A DNA stretch of 64,000 nucleotides from Novosphingobium flavum (GCF_014230315.1 NZ_JACLAW010000005.1:186001-250000), one strand, 5' to 3'; counted from the first letter of the stretch, positions 8,120-17,284 are shown. Numbers and translations: made by a program. The notes: generated by a model not told the origin, from the sequence alone.

Positions 8120-9442
8120 TTACTTGCCGGGCCGGTTCACGCCGGCCGTCTGGGTGGCGATGCGGTAGGCCGAGCCCCGGCCGACTGCGTAAAGAAAGGC
8201 ATGGTCCTTCCCGCCGAAGGCGAGGTTCTGCGGCTGCTTGGGCAGGGTGATCACGCCAAGCGGCTGCCCCGCCGGCGCGAAGACCTCGATCCCGGCGCTG
8301 GTGGCAACGTAGACGCGGCCATCCTTGTCCACGACGATGCCGTCCGCCCCGCTCGAAGGACCGTTCGCCGTCTGCCTGAAGCCGGCAAGCTTCGCGAAAT
8401 CGTGCCGCCCGGCAAGGCTGCCATCGGGTTGCACGGCAAACGCGATCAGGTATTCGCCGGCCGTGTTGGCGAGATAGAGCGTCTTCTCGTCCGGGCTCAG
8501 GGCCACGCCATTGGGGCGGGCAATGTCGCTGGCGACGAGGTGGACCTTCGCCTTGTGGTCGAGCCAGTAAAACGCGGGATTGGGGGTGGCCGGCGCCGCA
8601 CCCGGCTGCTGCGGGGCGCCGGGATCGGAGAAGTAGATGTCGCCGCTTCGGGCCAGGGCGAAATCGTTGGGCCGGCCAAAGGGCTTGCCGGCGAATTTGG
8701 CGGCAAGAACCTTCGGAGCGGGCTGGAGAACAGCGATGGCCGCAGGCGCGGTCTGCACGGCGAGCAGTTCGTCCCTGGCGGAGAGCGCCAGCGCGTTGGG
8801 GACGCCGATGTGCTCCAGATAGGTCGAGACGGAGCCGTCCGCGCCCAGCTTGACGATGCGGTCGGCGCGCCCTTCGGTGAACAGGACGGAGCCGTCGGCC
8901 AGGGCGATCGGGCCTTCGGTTCCGGCAAACCCCTCGCGGATCACTTCCACCCGGGTATCGGCCTTGACCACGCCCGCGATGGCGGGGGTCACGACCTTGC
9001 GACCGTAGAGGGCGCCGCCTTCCTCGGCATAGTTTTCGACGCCGACCACCCCGGCCACGGCAAAGCCCTTGTCCGCAAGGATGGCCGCGCCCTTGGCGGC
9101 GCGGCCGGCATGGTTCGATACGGTCACCACCTGCCGGTCGCGCGGGATATAGGCAAGGAAGCGGTCGAGCTCGCTGATCGGGATGTTGAGGTAGACCGGC
9201 AATGTCCCCAACGCGGAAATCTCGTCGGGCCGGCGCAGGTCGATGAACACCACCTTGTCGGGCGTTGCGAGCAGGGCGTCGACCTGAGCGCGGGAAAGCT
9301 TGGGCGCAGCGGCAGGCGCGGCAACTGCGGCAGTCTGGGCAAGGGCCGGAGCCCCGCCAGCGAGGCCGAGCGCAAGGGCAGTGGCGGCGAGGCCGCCGGC
9401 AAGCCGCGTGCTGCGGCGACGGTGAGTGCGAAGAACGAACAT
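8120..9442 (-). CDS. Exported rhodanese-like / SMP-30 gluconolactonase-like fusion protein
   Basis: A 440-residue protein with signal peptide (to about residue 36, PALAQ). Residues about 50-140 form a rhodanese-like domain (VDALLATPDKVVFIDLRRPDE...VTVSNHAGRAAKGA); the usual active-site cysteine position reads SNHAGRA, so sulfurtransferase activity is doubtful. Residues about 155-430 are a six-bladed SMP-30/gluconolactonase/LRE-like propeller (EGFAGTEGPIALADGSVLFTE, RPNDFALARSGDIYFSDP, PNGVALSPDEKTLYLAN, GADGIVVDKDGRVYVA). I use the ATG at 9442; an ATG at 9469 is possible but extends the signal awkwardly. The gene precedes the TonB-dependent receptor by 38 bases. Confidence 0.8.
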   Translation of the reverse strand: MFVLRTHRRRSTRLAGGLAATALALGLAGGAPALAQTAAVAAPAAAPKLSRAQVDALLATPDKVVFIDLRRPDEISALGTLPVYLNIPISELDRFLAYIPRDRQVVTVSNHAGRAAKGAAILADKGFAVAGVVGVENYAEEGGALYGRKVVTPAIAGVVKADTRVEVIREGFAGTEGPIALADGSVLFTEGRADRIVKLGADGSVSTYLEHIGVPNALALSARDELLAVQTAPAAIAVLQPAPKVLAAKFAGKPFGRPNDFALARSGDIYFSDPGAPQQPGAAPATPNPAFYWLDHKAKVHLVASDIARPNGVALSPDEKTLYLANTAGEYLIAFAVQPDGSLAGRHDFAKLAGFRQTANGPSSGADGIVVDKDGRVYVATSAGIEVFAPAGQPLGVITLPKQPQNLAFGGKDHAFLYAVGRGSAYRIATQTAGVNRPGK

Positions 9443-9565
9443 GATCAGGCCCCAAATCGTTGAAGTCATGGGGCGTTTAAGGGTCGGGCCGTGGGCGCAG
9501 AACCAATCAAACCGAATATGCTTATGACGATAGCGGGAACCCGGCGCTGAGCGGAACGCAAAAAA

Positions 9566-9595
9566 GCGCCGCGCATCAACGGGGATGCGCGGCGC
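9566..9595 (-). terminator. Rho-independent terminator
   Basis: Twelve-bp perfect arms (9566-9577 and 9584-9595) with a 6-base loop are followed, on the minus strand, by a T run (9565-9560). It lies just after the stop of the DUF6644-like pair transcribed leftward. Confidence 0.88.
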
Positions 9596-9620
9596 AGGGC
9601 TCCAGGGTGGGAGAGGAAGT

Positions 9621-10298
9621 TCAGCTGAAACCGATCCACCTGCCGGCAGCGGCAACCGTCACCCACGCCAGCGTGGAAGAGAAGGCGCCAAGCCGCTGCG
9701 GCGAGCGCAGCAGGGCCGTCCAGTTCCCGCCATCGCGGCGCACGGCGATCCCGGCAAGCAGCAGGGCCAGCCCGGCCAGCCCGACCAGCAGTGCCCCGGC
9801 GGCAATGGTGCGGGTGGCGGCGAACAGGATCAGGGCGGCCAGCCACAGCGCCACGGCCGATCCGGCGAGAAGCCGCGAGCCGGCCGGATTGTCCGACTGG
9901 CCGAGCCGCAGCCGCCGCGCCACGGCCGTGCTCAGCAGGATGGCCGCAACAAGGGCGACCATCTTCACCAGGAATGCGGCATTGGGCAGCAAGGTGACGA
10001 CCGTGGCCACGGCCATGTAGGTGCCGGTCACGATAGTGCCGATCACGCCCGCGCGCAGCCACGGGCGGGTATTCCGCTCTATCACCTGCTCCGGCACGTC
10101 ACCGAGGACCAGTCCGAGGAGCCGCAGGTTGAGCACGAGCACGGCCCCGCCCAGCACGACCAGCGATATCAGGTGGATCGTTTCGACCAGGGCGAACAGC
10201 CAGGCGGTCTGGTTTAGTTCGCGCACCCATTCGGTCTGGCCGAAGCGTTCCAGCGGCGCCTGCACGGCAGGGATCAGGCTGTTGATGCTGATGCTCAT
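9621..10298 (-). CDS. DUF6644-like integral membrane protein (second of pair)
   Basis: A 225-residue protein with about six membrane helices and no recognised catalytic motif. The N-terminal segment (W-V-R-E-L-N-Q-T, then a helix with V-E-T-I-H-L-I-S-L) and the LNLRLLG motif are shared with the upstream neighbour, so the two are diverged paralogues. The ATG overlaps the stop of that neighbour by four bases (ATGA). The conserved histidine in the second segment could bind heme or metal, which is speculation. The downstream hairpin at 9566-9595 ends the operon. Confidence 0.65.
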   Translation of the reverse strand: MSISINSLIPAVQAPLERFGQTEWVRELNQTAWLFALVETIHLISLVVLGGAVLVLNLRLLGLVLGDVPEQVIERNTRPWLRAGVIGTIVTGTYMAVATVVTLLPNAAFLVKMVALVAAILLSTAVARRLRLGQSDNPAGSRLLAGSAVALWLAALILFAATRTIAAGALLVGLAGLALLLAGIAVRRDGGNWTALLRSPQRLGAFSSTLAWVTVAAAGRWIGFS

Positions 10299-10924
10299 TG
10301 CGCGGTCTCCGCATCTATTTCTGCAAGGGTGGCGTCATAGGTGCTGCACTGGGCGATCTCGCTGACCAGCGCGCCGGGGTTCATGCACTTGACCCAGTCG
10401 TAGGCCATGTAGCGTCCGGCCACGATCACCGCGAACCACACCGCCAGCGAGGTTGCCGCGCTGATCCGCGCGGCGCGCGGCGGCACTTCGGCGCCGTCCC
10501 ACTGCGGCCGGTTCGCCTGAACCCGGAAGTGGAACCAGAAGATGTTCACGGCGGCGCCGAGCAGGAACAGGGCCTTCAGGCGGAATGCGAAGTTGTGGAA
10601 GTATTCCAGCGGGTCCGAGAAGAAGAGCGCGGAGCCGGTCGTCACCGTGACCAGGAATCCCGCAACCGTCCACGGCAGCAGGCTGCCCGCCACGCGCGAA
10701 ACGGGCACGCTCCGCAGAACCGCGCCCAGCAACCGCAGGTCAACGAACAGGATCGTGCCGGCGAACAGCATCAGCGACAGGACATGCGTGCCCTCGATCA
10801 GCATCCACAGCCGGTCCGAGCCCTGCAACCTTGCGCTCCAGGACGTGTCGGGCACGATGTGCCCCGCGGTGTCGATCGTGGCGCCCAGCCGGTATTGCAG
10901 GCCGGCGAGCCATTCGGAAATCAT
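10295..10924 (-). CDS. DUF6644-like integral membrane protein (first of pair)
   Basis: A 209-residue membrane protein with about five helices. The core pattern I-E-G-T-H-V-L-S-L-M-L-F followed by D-L-R-L-L-G parallels that of the following gene, and histidines lie in the first and third helices. I start at the ATG beginning MISEW; the longer frame has no plausible extension. The gene is divergent from the exported paralogue pair starting at 11200, so a promoter region of about 275 bases lies between. Function unknown; the pairing with exported proteins and TonB-dependent receptors recurs in related genomes to my knowledge. Confidence 0.65.
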   Translation of the reverse strand: MISEWLAGLQYRLGATIDTAGHIVPDTSWSARLQGSDRLWMLIEGTHVLSLMLFAGTILFVDLRLLGAVLRSVPVSRVAGSLLPWTVAGFLVTVTTGSALFFSDPLEYFHNFAFRLKALFLLGAAVNIFWFHFRVQANRPQWDGAEVPPRAARISAATSLAVWFAVIVAGRYMAYDWVKCMNPGALVSEIAQCSTYDATLAEIDAETAQ

Positions 10925-11199
10925 CGGTCGTCCATCCTGATCTTGCGGAATCGGCCCGGCCAGTCCGGGCGTGACGGCAAGGGCTATCGGGGAGCGCGGC
11001 CGAGCGGAACGAACGCATGAGCATATCGATCTGACCGATCGCGCTAAAGGTGCGCGCTTGCGGCGGGGCAGGGGCTTATAAGAGATCGCGCTAAGCAAAC
11101 GAGGAATCGTGCGTTCCGCAGCAATGGTGGCGAAGTTAGGCCGGAGTGACGCGCCGGACCGATCCAGGTGATGGCGCTGAAAATCTGTGCGAGAATTTC

Positions 11200-12015
11200 A
11201 TGCCAAACAACAAAACCCGCATCAGGGCGGATTTTACTGCAAGAGGGCGCAAGGCTGTTCTTGCCCTGTCATCGGCAATAACGCTTCTTCTGGCTGCCCC
11301 GCATCCGGCGCTGGCCCAGCAACAGGACATTCCCCGCCTGCCGAACGGTCATCCGGACTTCTCCGGAATCTGGCAGACGCTGAGCGAGGCGGACTACGAT
11401 CTGGAGCCCCATTCGGGCCGCCGTGACGCGCCGCCCTCGGCGGGCGTGGTGGCCGGGGGCAACCTGCCTTATCGCGCCGAGGCCTTGAGCCAGCGGCAGG
11501 CCAATTTCGCCAATCGCGCCAAGGACGATCCGCGCCTCAAGTGCTGGACACTGGGCGTGCCGCGCAGCGTCTATTACCCTGCGCCGTTCCAGATATTCGA
11601 GCGTGAGCGCGATATCACTCTCGTGCACCAGTTCGGCCATCAGGTCCGCACCATCAACACCAATGGCACCGGCCACCCGAAGGATATCGACGAGCCTTAC
11701 TGGCTGGGGGATTCGCGCGGCCACTGGGAAGGCGACACCCTGGTCGTCGACGTGACCGAGTTCAACGACGAGACATGGCTCGACCGCGCCGGAAACTATC
11801 ACAGCGAAGACCTTCACGTGGTGGAGAAGTGGTCGTTCGTCGATCGCGATACGATCCGCTATTCGGCCACGATCGACGATCCGAAAGTCTATGCCAAGCC
11901 GTGGAACCTGTCGGTTTTGCTCAACCGGCGGCGCGACGACAACTTCCAGCTGATCGAGGATTACTGCTTCACCCTGCCTTACGACAATTACTACCCGCAC
12001 AAGGAGGGCAAGTGA
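11200..12015 (+). CDS. Exported protein with D-S-R-G-H-W-E-G motif (paralogue 1)
   Basis: The 271-residue product has a long basic N region and a signal peptide ending PALAQ near residue 38. Conserved patches are LPNGHPDFSGIW just after the signal, RLKCWTLGVPR, and GDSRGHWEGDTLVVDVT in the middle. I chose the ATG at 11200 because the upstream in-frame ATG adds a tail unlike a signal peptide. The stop overlaps the start of a paralogue (TGATG). The family is common in acidobacteria and sphingomonads but I know of no assigned function; beta-rich periplasmic or surface proteins are likely. Confidence 0.7.
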   Translation: MPNNKTRIRADFTARGRKAVLALSSAITLLLAAPHPALAQQQDIPRLPNGHPDFSGIWQTLSEADYDLEPHSGRRDAPPSAGVVAGGNLPYRAEALSQRQANFANRAKDDPRLKCWTLGVPRSVYYPAPFQIFERERDITLVHQFGHQVRTINTNGTGHPKDIDEPYWLGDSRGHWEGDTLVVDVTEFNDETWLDRAGNYHSEDLHVVEKWSFVDRDTIRYSATIDDPKVYAKPWNLSVLLNRRRDDNFQLIEDYCFTLPYDNYYPHKEGK

Positions 12016-13007
12016 TGCGCACCGCTATCCAGACCACGGCTGCAATCCTCGCCGTCGCGCTTGCCGGCGCCGCCGCTTCGGCCCAGCCCGCCGCGCCAGC
12101 AGCGACCGAACGTTCCCAGGTCCCGGCCGGGTCGGGCCTGCGCTTCGTCAGCTCCTTCACCCCGGTCAAGGCCGGCGCATGGACCGGCAAGCGCCGGCGG
12201 GACGGCCAGCCCGACGTCGAAGGGCACTGGTCCAACCTGATCGCCAACCACAGCAATTGGACCGATCCGCAGGCCGGACCGCCCGGAGAGCCGAGCAAGC
12301 AGGCGGGCCTGCCGCGCGAGCAACGCGCGCCCAGCCGGGTCGTCGATCCGGCCGATGGGCAGGTGCCTTACACCCCCGCTGCACGCGCCTTGCAGAAGGA
12401 CTTCGAAGCGCACTTTTCCAATCCCGATCTGCCCCGCTACATCGAACCGCTGGCACGCTGCGCCCCGGCCGGCGTGCCCAAGTCGTTCATCTGGCACGGT
12501 TATGAAATCCGCCAGTATCCCGGCTACGTCGTGCTCCTGTTCAATTCCGGCACCCGGATCATCAAGCTCGACCAGTCGCCCCATCTTCCGCCGCAGATCA
12601 AGCTGTGGAACGCGGATTCGCGCGGCCACTGGGAAGGCAACACGCTCGTCGTCAGCACGACCAACAGCAACGGCAAGGCCCTGTTTGGGCGCACCGGCGA
12701 TTTCGCCAGCGAGAACGCCGCGATAGAGGAGCGCTTCATCTTCGATCCCGACGGCAAGCGATATGACTACCGGGCGACCTTCACCGATCCCGGCGTCTAT
12801 ACCCGCCCGTGGACCGCGCTCATCCCCGCCCGCCGCTATACCGAGGCCGACGAGCCTGATGGCTGGCACTACGAGGTGATCGCCGCCAATCGGCCGGGAC
12901 AGCCCTTGCTCAACGAACAGCCCGAACGGATCTGTGTGGAAAACAACGGCCCGTTCGGCGGCGGCGCCGTGGGCGTGCCGCTCGACGGACCGATCATCGA
13001 TCGCTGA
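12015..13007 (+). CDS. Exported protein with D-S-R-G-H-W-E-G motif (paralogue 2)
   Basis: A 330-residue protein translationally coupled to its paralogue by an overlapping TGATG. Signal peptide to about residue 23 (AAASAQ). It shares NADSRGHWEGNTLVVSTTN and the segment with a cysteine before GVPK (RCAPAGVPKSF) with the first copy, but carries a longer N-terminal region (DGQPDVEGHWSN) and a different C terminus ending with a cysteine-containing ERICVENNGPFGG segment. The gene precedes a TonB-dependent receptor by about 100 bases, and the pair probably works with it. Function unknown. Confidence 0.7.
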   Translation: MRTAIQTTAAILAVALAGAAASAQPAAPAATERSQVPAGSGLRFVSSFTPVKAGAWTGKRRRDGQPDVEGHWSNLIANHSNWTDPQAGPPGEPSKQAGLPREQRAPSRVVDPADGQVPYTPAARALQKDFEAHFSNPDLPRYIEPLARCAPAGVPKSFIWHGYEIRQYPGYVVLLFNSGTRIIKLDQSPHLPPQIKLWNADSRGHWEGNTLVVSTTNSNGKALFGRTGDFASENAAIEERFIFDPDGKRYDYRATFTDPGVYTRPWTALIPARRYTEADEPDGWHYEVIAANRPGQPLLNEQPERICVENNGPFGGGAVGVPLDGPIIDR

Positions 13008-13105
13008 ACGGGCGCCCGGCCTCTCCATTTCTCCCTTTCCTTGGCCTCGCCGTCACCGGTTCTCGCCGGAGGCCGCCGCGTGCCCATTCCCCTTGGATTC
13101 CTGTC

Positions 13106-15682
13106 ATGACTCTCTCCCGAATTGCACTTGTTTCCCTGCTCGCAACCTCAGTTGCCACGCCCGCCCTTGCCGCAGCCACGTCGAATGATGCCGTGGCCGA
13201 AGTCGCTGCAGAAGCCGGCGCCGCCGACGATGCGGCCGCGGATGCCGATGCATCGCGCGGTGACGGCAATGCCATCGTGGTCGTAGGTTCGACCCGCGCC
13301 ACCACGGTCCTGCAATCATCAACCCCGGTCGACGTCGTTTCCAATCAGGAGATCGGCACCGGCGGCGTCGTGCTCAATCAGGCGCTTCAGCACATCCTGC
13401 CCTCCTTCCAGTTCCCGCAGGGTCAGAACGCGTCGAAGGGTTCCAGCGGCATTCGTTCCGCCTCGCTGCGCGGGCTGAGCCCTGACCTGACGCTGGTGCT
13501 GGTCGACGGCAAGCGCCTGCACAATTCGGCGCAGACCGGCGGGGTCGATCCTTGGCCGGGTTCCAACTATGTCGACATCAACCAGATCCCGGTCAGTGCA
13601 CTGGCCCGGGCCGAAGTCCTGCGCGACGGGGCCTCGGCGCAATATGGCTCGGATGCCATCGCGGGCGTACTCAACCTCGTCCTGCGGCGCGACGATCATG
13701 GCGGGGGGATCAATGCCGAGGTTGGCCAGTATTACGAAGGGGATGGCCCGACCCGCGCGATCAACGGCTGGGCGGCGGCGCCGCTGCCGGGCGACGGCTT
13801 CATCAACGTCAGCGCCGACCTGTCCTATCGCGGGCAGACGGATCGTTCGGGCCCCGACATCCGCCGCCGCTATTTCCTGGTCGATGCCGGCGGCAATTCC
13901 GTCGTCTCGGCTTCCGCGCCCACGAACTACAGCCCATCGGCGGTGCTGCCGGCCGGACTTTCGTGGGACCCGCGCGAAATCACGGCAGACCGCAACTCCG
14001 TCGGCGCCTGGGGCAATGCGCAGGTGCGCCACGATGCATTCCTGGTCAATGCCGAAACCGGCCTGAGCAGCAACGTCAGGCTCTATGGCTGGTTCGACTA
14101 TTCCTACACCCGTACCCAGAACGGGGTGAACCCGCAGGTTCCCTCCGCCGATGCCGTCGTCCGTGCGTTGTTCCCCAATGGGTTTCAGCCGATCACCGAT
14201 GTGCGCCTCACCGATTACACCGGCACGCTCGGCCTGAAGATCGATGGTGGCAGCCTCGGCAAGTTCGATCTCAGCGCCAATTACGGCACGAACATCCTCG
14301 ACCGCTTCATCCATAACCTCGACGCGCCGAGCTATGGCCTTGCCAGCCAGACCGATTTCTACCTCGGGCAATACCGTTCGGATCAGGTCAATGCCAATCT
14401 TGATTGGTCCAAGGATGCCGATCTGGGCCTGTCCAACCCGGTCCAGTTGATCGGCGGCCTGTCCTATCGCCATGAAACCTGGGGGGCCTATGTCGGCGGC
14501 GACGAGCAATCGTGGAACAATGGCGGCGTGCCCGTTCTCGACGGGCCGAACGCCGGGGCCGCCACCCGCTGGGGAACCGCCGATGCCAGCGGCCTTGGTC
14601 CGTGGGACCTTGGCTCGCGCGCCCGCACCACGGTCGGTGGTTACCTCGGTTTCGATGTCCGTCCGGTCGATCCCCTGCTGATCAGCGTCACCGGGCGGTA
14701 TGAGCACTATTCCGACTTCGGCGGCACGGCCACCGGCAAGATTGCCTTGCGCTATGACATCACGCCAACCTTTGCTCTGCGCGGCAGCGTCTCCAACGGC
14801 TACCGGGCGCCCAGCATCGGCCAGATCCAGAATCAGAGCACCGGCTTCTCCTCGAACTGGAGCCATTCCGGCACGGTGCTGACCACGACCCGCACCCGTA
14901 CCTATCGCCCCGATTCTGCCGTCGCCATCGCGCTCGGCGGCGGCGCCCTGAAGCCGGAGAAGTCGGTCAACCTGTCGGCCGGCGCGGTCTGGCAACCCTC
15001 GCGCGATCTGTCGTTCACGGTCGATGCCTACCAGATCAAGCTCAGCGGCCTGATCCTGCTGGCCGCTGCGGCCACCGGCAACGGTCTCACCGGAACCGTG
15101 GTGACCGATGCCACCACGGCGGCCGGCGATGCCAACATCACCGCCGCCTCGTTCCTGACCAACGGCATGGACACCCGCACGCGCGGCGTCGATGCGGTGG
15201 GCCGCTTCCATCACCAGTTCGATTTCGGCGAGGTGACGCTGACGGCCGGTTACAGCCTGATGTCCACCCGCGCCTACAACCTCAAGACCGGGGTGGCCGG
15301 CGCTACGCTGTTCACGCGCGGGCAGAAGCTGGACCTCGAACGTGGCACGCCGCAAAACAAGCTGCTGCTGGGGCAGGTGTTCACGCGCGGTCCGTGGACC
15401 TTGCAGGTCGATGAAGTCCGCTACGGCTCCTACTGGTACACCCATCCGACCACGGCGGCCTACGACGAGTATTACGGGCCGGACTGGTTCGTGAACGCGG
15501 AAGTTCGTGTGCAGGTCACGCCCAAGCTGCAACTGGCGGCGGGCGGCCGCAATATCTTCGACGTCTATCCTCACCAGTATCTGGTCGCCAATCAGGTCAA
15601 CGGCATCAACCGCTACGGCTTCATCCATCCGGAAGGCGCCAGCGGCGGCTATTGGTATGGCCGCCTGAGCTACAACTTCTGA
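13106..15682 (+). CDS. TonB-dependent receptor
   Basis: An 858-residue outer-membrane receptor. Signal peptide ends near residue 23 (PALAAA), a disordered Ala/Asp-rich linker follows, then GNAIVVVGSTRATT (TonB-box region) and a plug domain with SLRGLSPDLTLVLVDGKRLH and AEVLRDGASAQYGSDAIAGV. The strand-rich barrel ends with the terminal F. The plug wording (LVLVDGKR, RDGASAQYGSDAIAG) is the subclass often linked to plant-derived or aromatic compounds in sphingomonads, though that does not fix a substrate. An exported amidohydrolase follows. Confidence 0.92.
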   Translation: MTLSRIALVSLLATSVATPALAAATSNDAVAEVAAEAGAADDAAADADASRGDGNAIVVVGSTRATTVLQSSTPVDVVSNQEIGTGGVVLNQALQHILPSFQFPQGQNASKGSSGIRSASLRGLSPDLTLVLVDGKRLHNSAQTGGVDPWPGSNYVDINQIPVSALARAEVLRDGASAQYGSDAIAGVLNLVLRRDDHGGGINAEVGQYYEGDGPTRAINGWAAAPLPGDGFINVSADLSYRGQTDRSGPDIRRRYFLVDAGGNSVVSASAPTNYSPSAVLPAGLSWDPREITADRNSVGAWGNAQVRHDAFLVNAETGLSSNVRLYGWFDYSYTRTQNGVNPQVPSADAVVRALFPNGFQPITDVRLTDYTGTLGLKIDGGSLGKFDLSANYGTNILDRFIHNLDAPSYGLASQTDFYLGQYRSDQVNANLDWSKDADLGLSNPVQLIGGLSYRHETWGAYVGGDEQSWNNGGVPVLDGPNAGAATRWGTADASGLGPWDLGSRARTTVGGYLGFDVRPVDPLLISVTGRYEHYSDFGGTATGKIALRYDITPTFALRGSVSNGYRAPSIGQIQNQSTGFSSNWSHSGTVLTTTRTRTYRPDSAVAIALGGGALKPEKSVNLSAGAVWQPSRDLSFTVDAYQIKLSGLILLAAAATGNGLTGTVVTDATTAAGDANITAASFLTNGMDTRTRGVDAVGRFHHQFDFGEVTLTAGYSLMSTRAYNLKTGVAGATLFTRGQKLDLERGTPQNKLLLGQVFTRGPWTLQVDEVRYGSYWYTHPTTAAYDEYYGPDWFVNAEVRVQVTPKLQLAAGGRNIFDVYPHQYLVANQVNGINRYGFIHPEGASGGYWYGRLSYNF

Positions 15683-15689
15683 CCGGCAA

Positions 15690-15718
15690 GGGCGGGGCGG
15701 CCGCGTGCCGTCCCGCCC
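15690..15718 (+). terminator. Weak hairpin after receptor gene
   Basis: Seven-bp GC arms (15690-15696 and 15712-15718) occur just after the receptor stop; there is no T run, so it may only attenuate transcription into the amidohydrolase gene or protect the 3' end. Confidence 0.3.
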
Positions 15719-15761
15719 GCTCTCGCGCCTTTGCGCTCCCTTTCACTCGAGGACTTTCCCT

Positions 15762-16898
15762 ATGGACCTTTCCCGCCGTGCGCTGATCCGGGGGGCTGCC
15801 GGAGCGTCGCTTGCCCTGTCGGGCGCCCTGGATGCGGCCACTCGGCCCGCGCCGCGTCCTGCCGCCGCCGTCTCGGGTCCGATCATCGACCTGCACAGCC
15901 ACTGGATTTCGCCCGCCGTGCTGGCCTCGCTCGGCCAGCGCCTGTCCGGCCCGCGCGTCCTGCACGACGATCGCGGCCGAACGCTGCTGGCGCGTCCGCT
16001 TGCGGGTCAGGCTGGCCCGGCCGCGGTACTGGGGCCGTCATGGCTGGATATCGACGTGCGGCTGGCCCATCTCGAATCCCTCGGAATCGCGCATCAGCTG
16101 TTGTCCTGGCCGACGACCCTCGGCATCGATCCCAACCTCAGCCCGGCGGAATCGGTGGCCTTGTGGTCCGCTTACAACACCGATCTTGCCGCCGTCGTGC
16201 GCGCTCATCCCCGCCAGTTCAGCGGCCTTGCCGCGCTGTCCACCTCGGACATCGGCTGGTCGGTGCGCGAATTGCAGCGAGGACATCAGGAGCTCGGCTT
16301 CATCGGCGGGGTCTTGCCGGTCAACGGCTTCGCCAGCCTCGATGCCGCCAGCCATTTCGCGCCGATCCTCGAAGCGGCCCAGCGCCTCGGCAGCCATCTT
16401 TTCCTGCACACCGGCTTCGCTCACCAGTCCGTTTCCGGCCAGCCGCCCCTCACGCTCCATGCCGATACGGCCGAGGTGCGCGGCGCACTCGACACAGCGT
16501 GGCAGTTCGCTTCGTCGGTCGTCACCCTCGGCTATACCGAGTTCCTCGATCCCTATCCCGACGTAACCGTGCAGATCGCCATGCTCGGCGGATCGGGGGT
16601 GAGCGCATTGTTGGCCGAGTCCGTCACCCGGTCCGGCATAGCGCTCAGCCCCCGGTTCAAGCGGTTGCTGTTCGATACAGGGGCGGCGGGGCAGGGGCCT
16701 GCCGCGATCGCGGCGGCGTCGCGCGTGTTCGGCGCGTCGCAGGTCGTGTTCGGCTCGGACTACGGACCTTCCGCGGATATCGGCGGCGTGGTGCGCCATG
16801 TTGCCGAAGCGGGGCTGGCGCCTGCCGATCACGCCAGGGTGCTGTTTGGCAATGCGGCGGCCCTCCTCGGCCGGCACGGCGTGACGGTGGGCGGCTGA
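15762..16898 (+). CDS. Exported amidohydrolase (ACMSD-like metal-dependent hydrolase/decarboxylase family)
   Basis: The 378-residue protein starts with a twin-arginine-like signal (SRRALIRGAAGASLALSGAL). The mature part is an amidohydrolase_2 TIM barrel: HSHW after IIDL for two metal ligands, a central FLHTGF histidine, and the C-terminal FGSDYG aspartate. This family includes aminocarboxymuconate-semialdehyde decarboxylase and aromatic acid decarboxylases; export by Tat is unusual for that branch. It lies about 80 bases after the TonB-dependent receptor and is probably co-expressed. Confidence 0.8.
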   Translation: MDLSRRALIRGAAGASLALSGALDAATRPAPRPAAAVSGPIIDLHSHWISPAVLASLGQRLSGPRVLHDDRGRTLLARPLAGQAGPAAVLGPSWLDIDVRLAHLESLGIAHQLLSWPTTLGIDPNLSPAESVALWSAYNTDLAAVVRAHPRQFSGLAALSTSDIGWSVRELQRGHQELGFIGGVLPVNGFASLDAASHFAPILEAAQRLGSHLFLHTGFAHQSVSGQPPLTLHADTAEVRGALDTAWQFASSVVTLGYTEFLDPYPDVTVQIAMLGGSGVSALLAESVTRSGIALSPRFKRLLFDTGAAGQGPAAIAAASRVFGASQVVFGSDYGPSADIGGVVRHVAEAGLAPADHARVLFGNAAALLGRHGVTVGG

Positions 16899-17119
16899 GA
16901 AACCGGGGCCGGAAAGCAACGGTCACGAGTGCTCAAGGTTTTCTTTCTGGAAATACTCTATCGAATTGGTAGGCATTATCTCGCTGACGCACCGGGCCTG
17001 CCCCGCATGTCAGCCGCGGCTTTTGATTCTGTCAGCTTGCTCCGCGTCACCAACGGCTAAAGCGCACGACGCCTACGCGACCACGCCGGCTCGTGCTTCC
17101 TGACCTGGAAGGAACGAAA

Positions 17120-17284
17120 ATGGCAAATTCAACACGCTTGCACCGCCGTCGTACCCCTCTTGCAAAGGGCTATGTGCCGCGCCTGCCGCATCCGTCTTGG
17201 CGGCTGGTCGTTGCCGGCAGGCCGGATGGCGGAACCAGCCAAATTGCCGATGCCCGCGAGTTCTGGGCAAGGCTTGGCCTGTAG
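17120..17284 (+). CDS. Possible small basic protein
   Basis: A 54-residue frame starts at an ATG seven bases after a good GAAGGA ribosome-binding site and ends 10 bases before the convergent dnaE2 stop. The product is basic at its N terminus (RLHRRRTPLAKGY), then PHPSWRLVVAGRPDGG and a C-terminal helix (ADAREFWARLGL). I do not recognise it. The good start context and the absence of any competing gene favour a real gene, but it could be chance. Confidence 0.4.
   Translation: MANSTRLHRRRTPLAKGYVPRLPHPSWRLVVAGRPDGGTSQIADAREFWARLGL

Noticed and set aside
13319..15628. Long minus-strand open frame across the receptor at 13106-15682
   Set aside because: Same reason: a mirror frame of a well-supported gene with no own start context or motif.
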